Source: Rhabdornis inornatus
Lineage: Eukaryota; Chordata; Aves; Passeriformes; Rhabdornithidae
Direction of reading: 5' to 3'
Assembly (NCBI GenBank): GCA_013397075.1
Contig: VWZS01000496.1
Span: 2,689,961-2,753,960 of the forward strand
Length of the DNA: 64,000 nt
The translations under genes and the position numbers were made by a program. Numbering within the stretch: position 1 is the stretch's first letter; each line of letters opens with the position of its first letter. Below, in pieces: positions 12,085 to 23,867 of this stretch. The notes below the pieces were generated by a model. That model did not search any database. It was not told where the DNA came from and worked only from the letters and a program-made list of their open reading frames with translations.

Positions 12085-12609
12085 GAAGCAGTCCTCAGCT
12101 GCATTAGGCAGAGCACAAACAGCATGCACTGGTGAGACCAGTGCCAGGCTCAGTTCCAGGGTCCCCAGTATGAGACATGGACACACTGCTGTCAGACCAC
12201 TGAAGGACCACAAGGATGGGAGCATCTGTCAAGGAGCAAATGAGAGCACCAGGACTGTTCAGCCTCAGAGACTCAGTGGGATCTTACCAATGTGTGTTCC
12301 CTGACTGGGTGGGGAGGGGAAGAACAGAGAGGACAGCGCCAGGCTCCTCTCAGTGGTATCCCATGAAAGTATCAGAGGAAATCGACACAGACTGAAATAC
12401 AGGAAATTCCACTCAGACCACTCATTTATGAGAATGGTTGAACACTGGAAGAGAGCACCTACAGCAGTCCTAGAGCCTCCACTCGTGGTGGTACTCAAAA
12501 CCCAACTGGACACTGTGCTATCAACTCTCTCTAGATGATCTTGCTTTGACCAAGAAGGGTGGCCTGGATTATCTGCAGAAGCCCCTTCCAAACTCAACTG
12601 CTCTGTAAA
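12085..12609 (+). mobile_element. CR1 LINE 3' fragment, diverged
   Basis: The sequence follows the CR1 3' region in order: a 'CAGCTGCATTAGGCAGAG' segment, 'CAGTTCCAGGGTCCCCAGTA', 'GGAGCATCT', 'GTTCAGCCTCAGAGAC', a 'GGAAATTCCACTCAGA' segment and a final 'CCCCTTCCAAACTCAACT' near the 3' end. It lies inside a FAM193A intron, antisense to the gene. It is 5'-truncated and has no intact reverse-transcriptase frame. It is older than the copies at 58.0 and 60.9 kb, judging by its poorer fit to the CR1 pattern I know. Confidence 0.8.
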
Positions 12610-14044
12610 TGCGTGAGGCTGACATTCCTCATAAAAATCTCACGATCACACCAATCATGAAAAATCCACACTTCAGCAACTTCAACTGATCTCAAGGTAT
12701 CAGCCTCTGTTGTCTCAAAAGAACTCAAGACTTTAGAAGAAAGGAAGTCCAGGAAAAAGTAGCTCCATTTCCCTTTCAGCTCATTACTTTTTCCTGCCAC
12801 TGTCACCTGACATTTCACTGGTAGATAATTTTACCAGAAGCAATACCAAGAACACTTGCCAATTTCTCCTTTTTCCCAATGTGGCAGTTCATATTTTTCC
12901 AAAAATGTAACATTAAGTATTAGCTTTCTAGAGAAGAACTGACAGGTGATGCTCTTCTTAAATATCCCTTCCTCTCAGAAACAAGTAACTCATCATTATC
13001 ACTTAAAAGCATTACAGCCTTTAGCACAAGGTATATTTTAACAAATAACAGATTTCATAGACCAAATACAATGACTGAATTCAATTCTGTGTATAAAGAA
13101 AACAAAAAACCTCAACTTTATAACAAAAAAGAAATAGTACTATCCAGAAATCAACACAAATCTACTAACAAATGAAAACAGAAAAAATATTTGAAACAAA
13201 CTGATGAGACTCAAAACCCAATCTGACAAATTGGATACTGAAAAGGAATCCAAGAGAAACAGAGTTACTGAGTAAATTAGCAAACCCAAGAGGTAATGCC
13301 AAAAAATCTCAAATTCACATGATATGTACCAGTGAAATTGACCACTTAAATACAACACTACACAACTCTGCTCTGATTAGAAGATCAGAAAAAGAAAAAA
13401 AAGAAAGTCATTAAGAGTTCCTCAGAGTCATTCTGAGAATATTCTTATTCCTCAAAGAAAAAAAGAGAAAGGCTAAGTCTATACTTCTATCCTGCATTCT
13501 AGTTTGCTTCCCTGAGGCAAGCAGACTTAAATAATCTCATTTGATTTCCCACAACAAATACCAAAACTCTTCACCAGTTTCAAACTAGTCTGACAGAGGT
13601 GTCACCCTATGTAATTTTTATGGCATTGGTCAGCCATACATAGAAAAAAATCCTCGACATACTTGCTGAAAGAAAACTAAGTTTAATACTCTTAACACAT
13701 TAGAAAATACTTCCAGTGGAAGGTCCTAAAAGATCCTACCCAGAGGATAACATCTGTTGGGAGATGCTTGTTGTCTAAGCTCTCAAAGGTGCACCAGTAT
13801 GGACTCTCTTGTGCGATAAGAAGAAATAAAAGTGACAGTCTCTCTCAAAGCTGTGGGCCTGTCTTGTAGCTGCAGGGTAACTCAGAGTGAAAAGCACACG
13901 GTTACAAAGACAAATCTATTGGATACTTGGCTTTGGTGCTCAGTTGTTAAACCAAACACCCCTACTTGCAGAGCAGATAGTCTCGGTGTGGTTCTGTAGG
14001 TTGTCTGATGACCTCAGTCAAGAGCTTCATAATCTTAAACCATT

Positions 14045-14060
14045 AACAAACAAACAAACA
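14045..14060 (+). repeat. Short AAAC tandem repeat
   Basis: Four copies of AAAC/ACAA in the intron between the CECHVC exon and the Ser/acidic exon. A minor microsatellite. Confidence 0.7.
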
Positions 14061-14525
14061 TCCCAAGACCCGTGACGTTAAGTCATGCAACTGATTTAAA
14101 TACACAGGGTTTACACAGGGAAAGGTAATCGTCAAAGAGAATATGAAAGAAATATGTATTAACTAAGTATTCATAACATCCACCCCCCACCCTAATGAAT
14201 TTCAAATAATGTAACACACATATTTAGCAAAGGCCAGATTGATCTTCCAAACAGAAATGCTTGTTAGTTTGTTTCTCATCCATACAGGTAGGAATAAGCT
14301 CTTCTCCTTTTTCTGAAGCAACTTTCAATATAACTAACATACTTCAGGTTTTGACTAAAAGATTATTTGACATGACAATGTAACGATTAGTTGTTTTAGA
14401 TGTCACACCTGCTGACAACTTCACATTTTAAATTAAAAAATTAACTGATGATGTAAATGTCTTCTCATTCAACAGCCACATTTTCTGAAATTAATCTACT
14501 ATAAGATGCTTTTAGATGACTGTAC

Positions 14526-14705
14526 CTGCTGACTGGGGTAAGAAGGTGGTGGACTATCCATTTTTGTTTCATCTTTCCTTAATGTCCTTTTTCCTAGAGA
14601 CATTTCCTCCTTTTGAGTCCCTGGTGGTTCACCACTGCTCTCCCCATCTGCTTCTTCATCATCTGCTTCTGAGGAACTGCTGCTAGTACTGCTCACCTGA
14701 GGAGA
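14526..14705 (-). CDS. FAM193A: FAM193A exon 12: Ser/acidic linker with two possible acceptors
   Basis: Sixty codons if the first AG is used, beginning SPQVSSTSSSSSEADDEEAD, or 57 codons if the second AG, nine bases on, is used (exon end 14696). Both are in frame. The rest reads GESSGEPPGTQKEEMSLGKR to DSPPPSYPSQQ, an acidic, Ser- and Pro-rich disordered segment likely to be phosphorylated. PPPSYP resembles a PPxY-like ligand but lacks the exact PPxY order. Phase 0 at both ends, donor GTACAG. Confidence 0.94.
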
Positions 14706-14811
14706 CTGGACAACATTAACTCATTAATATGGGGACATTAACAAGGACAAGTATCTCTCCAGTGAGCACATCCAAAAACCAGAAAAAAACAGGACATTGT
14801 AAATGCTATAC

Positions 14812-14965
14812 CTCATCTTTCAATGCCATGTTTTCGCCACCGCCGTTTAGCTCGCTGTGGATTCCATTCATGTTGGCTACAACCTCTGCATCATCGTAAT
14901 TATTCAGTGGGTAGATGTCAGCAAATTTTGCTGATAATGGGGCAACATCATCATCATCACTACCA
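14812..14965 (-). CDS. FAM193A: FAM193A exon 11: acidic linker
   Basis: One base plus 51 codons: GSDDDDVAPLSAKFADIYPL, NNYDDAEVVANMNGIHSELN and GGGENMALKDE. The stretch is acidic with a short conserved hydrophobic motif (AKFADIYPL) that looks like a binding peptide in a disordered region; that last point is inference. Good pyrimidine tract at the acceptor (CTTTTCCCCTCAG). The following intron is only 106 bp, the shortest in the window. Confidence 0.95.
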
Positions 14966-16879
14966 CTGAGGGGAAAAGAGGCTTAGATAAATCACAGTGC
15001 TCAGTTATAGTGAAAGCAGCTAGAATATCAAGACGAAATAAAGTTGAGGGCATCCCTTGTATAAATGTTCCAAATAGGAGCCAGCAGATGGTCTTCCCTT
15101 TTGTTCAACTGAATTTACTTTTTCAAGCAAGCAAAATCAAACAACCTGACAAATAATCCTACTGAATGTAGCAGTCACATGCCTAAAATGACAGACTCGA
15201 TTGCAACTCGATTGGTTTTGGATAAAATATTTTTCAAACACTGTTTTCTCATCAAAAATCTGTGGAATTAGTAATTCCAGGATATTGATGACCTTTAATT
15301 CAATGAAAAAAGCTTTATGCCAATGTCTTCACAGAAACTGCGAAGTGGAAAAACCCACAATATAAAATTTGAGTTTTTCCACATGTTCAACATCACACCA
15401 GTAAAAAGGGAACACTGAACACATCACAGTAGCTCTTAAATTTCTCAATAGCAATTAGTTTGTAGACAACCCCACACCTGCACGCTTTTCAGAATCTGCT
15501 CTAAAATACTTAGTGGAATTTTCTTGCCTTACAGACAGATAGTAAAAGGACATGCATGTTTAATTACTCACTCCAGGGAAGCGTCGCAAAGATTGGTTAG
15601 TTCATGTTGCTACAATAATCCAGAGCTCTTAAACTGTGCATTTTTATCTTGTTGCATTCCATAAAATACTGAGCCAAAATTTAATTACATGATGGTACCA
15701 TTAGGCATATTTCAAATGTGCAATGAAGAAACAAAACACAGCAGATAGTATGAGACATAAAATGGCACTTCCCCAAGTAGCAGTGGTAATTCCCTAAAAA
15801 TAGGCTTCTTACAGTAAATAATACTTGGATTCAACTGAACTAGTTTCTGAAAAGACAAATTGAACAATTTTTGACATTTCAGCACCAAAATTAGTGATAG
15901 TTTATAGGAATGGCAAAGCACACATTTAAGAATATATAGATATTTTCAAGTGCTCCCCGAATGGGTTCAGAAACCACAGCTCTGTAATGAAATATTAAAC
16001 CACTGGTGGTAGCAGATAAATGTTTAGAGGAAATGGAACTTAGTGACTGACAGTTACCAGAAACATCCCACACATCTGCACTGTCCTTGTTCATCACAGC
16101 ACATGAGGGAACACTACAGCAAATTCCCTTGACTCTACCTACAGAAGGTATTTGATTATTTCAGTGTTCCCACCACAGAAGTAACTCAAGTTGGGGGCTT
16201 TTTAAGTATTTCTCTAAAATATCACATAACAGAGGACACTCTTGGTTAGTTGTACCCATACCGAGTACAAAAGCCAGCCCAACAAGAGCTTTAAAACTCT
16301 TTGGAATTATGAAGGGGTAAAAGTCTACCACCAGACTAATGTCTCAAATCTGATAATGACTTTGATTAGAGTATAAGAAATTGGCTGGCAGATACTTCTG
16401 ATAGGTACAATAATTTTTGATGCAAGACATATTAACACAGGTTCAACAATCCTAAAAGCCATATAATAAAGGCTTTTGTAGCAACTAAAGCAATACATAT
16501 AAAATGACAATCCTTGAAAGAAAGTAATGCCAGTTTCCTTCCTCAGTTTAGGAAAATCTGACATTTTAACACAATGCTCTAAAGGAGATCGGTATCTGAC
16601 ATCCTTGTAATTGCAAAGCAGGAAAGCACACACTACAAAAACTTCTAGCAACACTGGCAATACAGTACATCCAGAAATTTTCAGAAATTTGACAGCATTT
16701 TTTTTAATATATGTATGTTTGCACAACATACAGGTGAAGTTGTGGCCAGATGAATAGAGTACCATTATTAAATAATTTTCTGAAGCAAAATTAGCATTAC
16801 ATAATGATAGCCTGCCAATGTAATTTTCCTGCTTAAGTTTGATTCACTATAAAAATTTAAAACAGAAAAAGGAACTTAC
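14966..16879. other. FAM193A intron
   Basis: Intron of about 1.9 kb. The minus-strand open frame at 16325-16765 (146 codons) has no family resemblance and an intron-like composition. Nothing else seen. Confidence 0.7.
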
Positions 16880-17122
16880 AAAGTTGGTGCAGAACCATTA
16901 TCTGCAAGGATGAGTCTGGGATGTTGCTGAATTGTGATAGGTGAGCTGGAGCCTGATCCTGAACTCGCTGAAGACATACTGGGTGGGCGGATCTCAGATA
17001 AATAATCCGGAGCAGAATCAATTTGTAGTGGTAACTGGTTAATGTGGATATCATCCGTTATGGGAGAATCCATGATGCCACACGTTAAAATGTGTGAAAG
17101 GCTGCAGTCATCACAAGTACAT
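16880..17122 (-). CDS. FAM193A: FAM193A exon 10: CTCDDC cluster and Ser-rich linker
   Basis: One base, 80 codons and two bases. It opens with CTCDDCSLSHILTCGIMDSP, completing the five-cysteine cluster begun in the upstream exon; an additional Cys follows at residue 13. The rest (DDIHINQLPLQIDSAPDYL, a run of Ser/Gly, then SPITIQQHPRLILADNGSAP) is low-complexity linker ending in phase 2 at GTAAGT. The phase joins the next exon as Phe-Gly. Confidence 0.96.
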
Positions 17123-17275
17123 CTGTTCAAGAATGAAATTACAGATTTTTATGACCTTATTTAACTAGCATTTATTTAAAATAACCACACTCTTTGTTCC
17201 AATAATGTATTTCTTTTTTCCTTGAACAGGAAAGTAGTGATTTATTATGATTTCATACTAAAAACATCAGCTCAC

Positions 17276-17388
17276 CTTCTTCTATAATTACAGTTGGGAC
17301 AGTCAGGCATGCTCAAACGTGATGACAGCATGTGTCTCATTGTGTCTGTGAAGTTGTTCTCCCCAGATAGTGCTTTCTTGTTATTAAG
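17276..17388 (-). CDS. FAM193A: FAM193A exon 9: CPNC half of a zinc-like cluster
   Basis: Thirty-seven codons plus two bases. It encodes LNNKKALSGENNFTDTMRHM and LSSRLSMPDCPNCNYRR. The CPNC pair at residues 30-33 lies immediately before the C-x-C-x2-C cluster that opens the next exon, so a short intron of 153 bp splits one five-cysteine unit (C-x2-C-x5-C-x-C-x2-C). Donor GTGAGC. Confidence 0.96.
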
Positions 17389-18951
17389 CTGAAGTAAATG
17401 GTAAAGGCAGTGTGTTAGTAGTGCAAGTCTTCCCATTAAAAATTCAGTGGCACATAATGACAAGTTACATAATCAAAAAAGGGTTCTTAGGACAAAATAA
17501 TTGAAAAGCAGAATAACTCAGAATCATTTCACGAAGGTGACATTTTGATCACAAAAAAGGAAGTTCAAAGTTAAAACAACAAACATTCAGCATCAATACT
17601 CTTCAAATAAAGTATATTTCTACTATGAAATAAGAAAGTGGACAAGTCCATCTCCTTGACTCATTCATACGTACATCTTGCACGGTATTTCTGCTGATGA
17701 ACTTGAGCAGTTTTTGTCTTGTTTCATGATATGCACAAAAGGACACTGCTGGCAAATGGAGAAAGCAAACTGACCCTTAACTTGCAAATAATAAAAATTA
17801 GGACTAATTTGGTAGCTACAATGGTATAAAGTCAAGAGTAGCTGCCCAAAACAGGACTTGACTACATTAGTGAAAAAACACAATCCAAATAACCTCCAAC
17901 TGGCAGAGACCTAATCCTGAAAGCACCTAATTTCATTAGATACCTACAAGCCTTAGGTTAAACAAGGATGTGCCTAAGCTCCCACTTCTATAGATGCCCA
18001 GACCTGATCCTTACCTAAGCAGCCATGGTCTTACAGCTCACTTAAGGCCAATTAGGATCAAGGAAAAAGAGGATTCTTCCTTAAGTCCTCTGAGGAGACC
18101 TGTATACCAGATGTTCTGAAGACATGGTTAACACAGGCTTATGCTCCTTATAGGAAAAAGTACTTACTGATGACTGCTTTGAGACATTGCCAATTTAAGC
18201 TTAAGTTTAAGTTTATTAAAATGTACTATCATACTCTCTCTGGCTCATGACTAGCGTTTCTTTCTGCATACTGGTACAGGAACAGAGAGTTTCTCCATCC
18301 AGAGTTGACTCTAGCCGAAGCCCACTGTACTCTTATGGAAAGCATGATGCACACTTGAACACTTCTAGGCTGCAGAAAAGAGTACTGAGTCTTAAACAGC
18401 AGTTTTATAATAAGGTAGAAACTTCTACTGGCCCCTCTCTGCTTACAGCTTAAAAAAAGGAACAACAGTTCTGCTCAGCCCTTTCCACAAAGAACAGATG
18501 CAGGAGCTATCTCTGGAGTCTCAGCAGGTGGAATCACCTGCCCTGATACCGAGGCTCATACTCCTGCACACACACAGGCATGTGTTAAACTCTTGAGTAC
18601 AATATTCCCTACCATGTACATCAAGACAGCTCTACACTCAATGTATTGGCTGGTTTGGATCCTACTCTAAGGCAACAAAAATTACCCTTTTTTTGTACAT
18701 AGATTTTAAACACCTGGCACTTGGTCCTAAGACTATAGTGTTTATGTTTTACCTTGTAGTAAATGAGATTACGCACTTTTACCTGCTCTTCTTGGATCTC
18801 ACTTTGCTGTATTTTAGGTGATCAAATTTCACGCCTGGCATAGATGCAGAATTAGATTGCACAGAACTAGTATGACACACTACACTCATGTTTGCATCTT
18901 ACATTTGTAGCATTAGTATAACTTAGAATGGTATGAAAAAAAAAATCCTAC
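17389..18951. other. FAM193A intron
   Basis: Intron of about 1.6 kb. A segment near 17890-18120 is locally less AT-rich and repeat-like in texture (CCTAAT, CTTAGG and CCTAAG words), but I cannot assign it to a family. Confidence 0.6.
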
Positions 18952-19029
18952 CTGCTCCTCAATAAAACGCCTCTGTTTAAAAAATTCCCAGTCTTCCTTT
19001 AGCATGCGCTGTTTTGTTTTCATTGCCAT
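18952..19029 (-). CDS. FAM193A: FAM193A exon 8 (78 bp, phase 0-0)
   Basis: Twenty-six codons: MAMKTKQRMLKEDWEFF then KQRRFIEEQ. It continues the charged helix of the previous exon. The initial Met is internal, because the preceding exon ends in frame in ...YVDEQ; it is not a translation start as far as the sequence shows. The acceptor has TTCTGTTTTAG; the donor is GTAGGA, moderately weak. Both ends are phase 0, so skipping would delete 26 residues cleanly. Confidence 0.95.
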
Positions 19030-22000
19030 CTAAAACAGAATTTGAGGAAAACTCATTGATATAACAATAGAAGACTGACTTTGTTGTCAATTGGTCTGTT
19101 TCATTAAACCTAGCTTAGCTATAATATTCTGCAAGTACTTACACACTTAGTCAATATGAAATGTGTTTTATATGCTAATAACTTGAGTCACTTAAACAAA
19201 AGATTTTATATTCATTTACATGATTTTTCACTTGTATTTTCCACTCTGATTTTTCCATTGTTACTCCTTATGTTAATATTTATTTTCATTAAATAGTTTC
19301 ATAGTATTTTTAATAAACAGTGATTGGTGTTAAATACTCAACATCTCAGATTCACTATAATCCATTGAAATCTAGAGATACTGGACTTATGGCAAGGCCT
19401 CAATGCAGGCTCAAGTGTAAACTCCGAAGTATTACATGTGGAACTAATCAGTCAAAGAGTCAAAAGAATCAAAAGTAGTGACCTAGGCTAACACTAGTTT
19501 TTCATGCCCCTTGATTTATCTAAGGCTGGAAGAATACTTTATAATTATTTGTCTCTCAAATCACATCACCATAAACACACAGAGTCCATAACTTCTTATA
19601 CACAGATTATATTTTTCTGATTTAGTAAATAAATCGACTCTAAGGGAACACAAAAGCTTTCATGAACTATAACACAATAAAATGCAAGAACAAAACTCCT
19701 CCTGTTGTACCTCAAAACATTTTAACAGCATTACTTCATCAGTGAGGAAAAACAACTACCTGGGTTATCTTTTACAGTTCTTTTTAAAAATCTGCCTAAA
19801 CAATAATCATCGTCATAATCTATCACCTTATAGAATATAAGAAATTGCTTCATAAGTTAGGTTAGTGAGCCAAAGACCAGTAGGTTCCACCATATTCCAA
19901 CATTATTTTTATCTTCAAAAGCATACCTGCAGAAATTCATACTTGAAAAAAAATTAGAAGTCCCACTACTAAGCTAAGTAAATTATTGCTATTATCATTA
20001 TTTAACTTAGGAAGATGAAATTTTAAGCCGGTGATCTGAAGCACTATTAAGTGGAAAAATTTTGCCTAATTAGTTTCTGAAACTACCAGCATCATATTTT
20101 AATTACTCCTGTGGATTTGGATTTCCTTTGCCCCAGTGAGATAACACTAACACCAAAAAATGAGTTTACCACATCCATGTGCGTTTAAAAAAGTAAGAAA
20201 AAAAAGGCACCCATGAAATATTCTTAAATCACTCATACAATTTCTTAGACACACTAAAAGGTATTGCAGAGCCTGTGGCAAGCAACATCAAATTTCATCC
20301 TGGATGGACTATCAGCTCCTGAGAACCCTTGAGCTATATTTAATGCCAGCAACAGTCACTGGTTTGGGTGCCCTGACACCTGAACCCTCAGCATCAAAGT
20401 CAGCCACCTCCATTCACTACACGTTGTAATAGAAGACTTTCAATGCCAGAGAATGACATTTGGAACAGCCAGTGCATTAACTGGGAGCTGCCTACTCAAG
20501 CCTGCCAAGAAACTGTCACAGCAAACACCATGGGTTAAGTCCTGGTACCTGAGCACTAATGGGAACAAGAGCTGACACTCAAGTTGTCCTCCTTCCACCT
20601 CTGCAGCCTTTCCAATACTCCATGTCTACAAGTATCTAAAATTATTTATTCCATAAATAATAGAAACCCACTTCTCTCCCTTCTTTTCCCCAGTGAATAC
20701 TTATTTCACCAGAGCAAAGCAGCTGTAATACAAACCACACGAATTATGCCCAAAAACTCTCCTAGGGAGTGAGAGATAAATCCAAATGCCATCAGAAGAA
20801 AAAATATACACTTCAGTCTTGTACATCTGGACTGAATATGCTATTACCCCTGCCCAATGGAGAACAGAGGGCCACTACTACCCTCTTCCTTCCTCCATAT
20901 TTATCAGAGGCTAAGAAATATTTCACCTCCATCAGACAAGCAAGACAGACAGGTGAACAAGTAGTCTTCCATTGTGAAATGGATTTAATCATGAAACGAA
21001 ACCAGCAGTCTGGTCAGAACAGAAATATATGTTTAAATCATCTGTGAAAACTCTGATGTCCATACATATATCACAGGATGCTTTCTCCTTCCAAATTTTA
21101 AAGTCTGCACCACATGTAAATCACACATTTGAGCTTCCCAAATTCCATCTGTGAACCAATTTTCTTAACTATTTCACTAGAAATAATAAAAATAATTCCT
21201 CCTATCACAAACTCTCAGCACACAAAAATACCAACTGCTTCAATTATCTACACAGCCACCATAAAGACAAAAAAGCATTTATGCCCATGTTATTTTGTCT
21301 ATTAAGTTGACCAGGAGTGTAAAAAAAAAAAAAAAAAAAAAATCACACATTAATATGGAGAGACAAGCAAAAAGCTCTGCCTGAGCAAAAGCATTTAAGT
21401 TGAAAAAAAAAAGGTAACACTCTTTGGCACAAAGCACATTTGACTGTCTAGCCATTACTTGTTGAAATAACCTAAGACCTCCTCAGGTAAACGCAGTGCA
21501 AGTTTGGTAAGCCTGAATGTACAGGCTGCATACACTTAAAACTCTCCTGTACTCAAGATACTCCAAAGATTTTCCTCAGATTTAACATATGATTAATACA
21601 GGCACTGATGCAGATGATTCCTTATTCTAAACTTTATCACAGCATACGCACATGGCCCAGCAGTGTATTAGGTTATGTCTGTGCATGACACAGCTATCTT
21701 ACACCATCTTAAACAATTAATATTTGTATTGCTTGCAAGAGCTATTCTTTTTTACCAACAAGTAACATAACATTGTAGTGGATGGTTCATCAATTACCTT
21801 TGCTGATGCCCTGTTTTGGGTATAGTTCCACAATACATAAATGAGAACCATTCTTGAACCTCCTCTGCTTTTTAGCCTTTCAAATGCTACAACAAAACCT
21901 CACAATTTTGTTGAGCCAAGAAACAAGCAACTGATGAACATGCATTCACTGGTAAGATCCACAGTTTCTATAGTAGCAGGGCTTTCTCATTTCTACCTTG

Positions 22001-23722
22001 TTGACAAAAATATCACTGCAAATTCAGGTATGATGATCATACTGAATAATGTATTTTTGGTCAAAACAGTATAACCACAGGTTATCACCAATACAGGGTT
22101 TAAGGCATGACTGTGAAAATGCTTTTTTCTACAAATTAATACCAATATAAATATCAGTATATTCTTTAAAATTTGATGGTTTAAGTTTTACATGTTTCCC
22201 CTACATGCCCTCTCTCCCCCCACCTTTGCAGGTACTTTTGGTCATTAGGAAATCAGTCTTCACATTAAATTGCCCCAATTGGGAGAAAAGTGCCTGTTTG
22301 CATAGGATACAAGCTTCACTGAGCAAATTTTAAAAATGCTACAAGATGGGACTTGTAGCAGCTGCATGGTCACTTGATAAAAAGAAATACAGAAAAGTCA
22401 GTTAAGAGCTGATTATCAAGTGGTGCAGAACAAACAGAAACTAAATACGAATGTGACTCCACAGAAATGCCATTTAAAAAAGAATAGCTGAATGATGGTA
22501 GTAGACTCCTTTCTTACTAGAGAGACAATATCAGACAGCCATGATACCCTGACCCCATGGGAAAGATGATTTCTAATGGCATAAAATGTGAGATTATGAC
22601 ATTTTACTGAGCTGCAATCAAATATATAGGTGCACAAAAGCAGCCAGACCAAGAGAAAACTTTTTGACTCAAAGCTCACAGATGCAGTCCCCAAATATAG
22701 AGCAAACCCTGAAAATAAAATTAGTTATATGCTGTCTCCATCCTTAAGGCACTGGAATTAATGGTGAAAGATCACTTAAATCTTCAAGACAGGGAACAAC
22801 TTGTAAAGGACATTTACAGTGTATCCTAAGACTAAAGTATCCTTGTCATCTATAGAAGCAACATAGCATTACAGAATCTCAAATTAGTTCCCCATATTCC
22901 TATTGCTCATAAAACTTCAAAATAGAAGGGAAGTTCTATAAAATTCTCTATCTTCAGTTATTTCCAAGACATTTTTTCTTCTAGAACACTTAAGATTGAA
23001 TTAAGCGGATTTTCACTCCTTTCGTAAGGTGTACTAAAAAATTAAGCTTTTTGAGCATGAGACAAAAGCCACAGGAGAAATTTTTCAAAAGTATAAACAA
23101 CCACTTGCAAAATAAACAGCTATTTTTCTGACAATTAAGCTCTCAGCAATGTAGGAGTCAGCACAGTAACATGATTATTTTCTGAAACAGCACAAATCCA
23201 GAAGAACAAGTTATCAGATCATATACTTGATTAAAGGACTGCTTCAGAGGTCCAAATATTCAGGCATTGAGACAAGCTGCAGTTCCCATTTTGACAACTT
23301 TACAATGATCATCATCACACTATGGGACATGCCATAATTTTTAAAAGCTACCTCTTCCTCTGGATTTCATTTAGCACACTTATCATTCTGAAAGCTTAGG
23401 CGGTTTTGTGGAACAGGTTATTTTTATTTCCTGTGGCTCATTTACTGGCTAATATAATTATAAAATGTTCAAAGACCATCTCTAAATAAGAACACAACAA
23501 CCTGCTTCAACAATTTAAATATGCCCTTGTGCAATCGCCACTAAGTCTCAGTAAGTTAATACTTTTCTATTGTGAATGACTAACATGAATGAAAAAAGTT
23601 ACATTTTGTTGCTTCAAAGCCCTGGATAAAAATACACAAGACATTATTCTTCACTGAAAGCAGAGTCCTGCATGGGCTGCTCCCTACATAATCAGTCTTG
23701 AGACTGTTTGCATGACTCTTAC
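19030..23722. other. Long FAM193A intron
   Basis: Intron of about 4.7 kb, the longest between two exons seen here. It holds the A22 tract at 21321 (listed separately). A less AT-rich block at 20260-20600 may be a repeat remnant that I cannot name. No exon was found on either strand. Confidence 0.65.
21321..21342 (+). repeat. A22 homopolymer
   Basis: Twenty-two consecutive A residues in the intron between two FAM193A exons. No retroposed body was recognised upstream of it. On the transcribed (minus) strand it is a T tract. It may be polymorphic and length-uncertain in sequencing. Confidence 0.9.
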
Positions 23723-23867
23723 CTGTTCATCAACATAATCATCTATTCTTTTCTGGCATTCAAGCCATGCTTCAGCAACTTGGCCCATTTCCTGTTCCAG
23801 CTGATGATACCTTTGTAGCAAGGTACTATACATATCTTCACTACAGGAATCTTGTGTTGTTCCAAGC
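23723..23867 (-). CDS. FAM193A: FAM193A exon 7: coiled-coil-like exon
   Basis: One base plus 48 codons, ending in phase 0 before GTAAGA. It encodes LGTTQDSCSEDMYSTLLQRY followed by HQLEQEMGQVAEAWLECQKR and IDDYVDEQ. Leucine and charged residues alternate in a heptad-like way, so a coiled coil or helical hairpin is likely. It is flanked by two of the longest introns (about 4.1 kb upstream, 4.7 kb downstream). Confidence 0.96.

Larger units (their letters stand above)
11653..14525. other. FAM193A intron carrying a CR1 copy
   Basis: Intron of about 2.9 kb. Its centre holds a plus-strand CR1 LINE fragment (listed separately). The remainder is AT-rich, with a small AAAC tandem run at 14045-14060 and no other named element. 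Confidence 0.7.

Noticed and set aside
16325..16765. Minus-strand open frame of 146 codons between two exons
   Set aside because: The translated sequence lacks any family signature, and neither flank gives a splice phase that fits the neighbouring exons, which already join cleanly.
18952..19029. The first ATG of exon 8 as an alternative FAM193A start
   Set aside because: The upstream exon joins in frame and is conserved, and there is no sign of a promoter or first-exon structure here.
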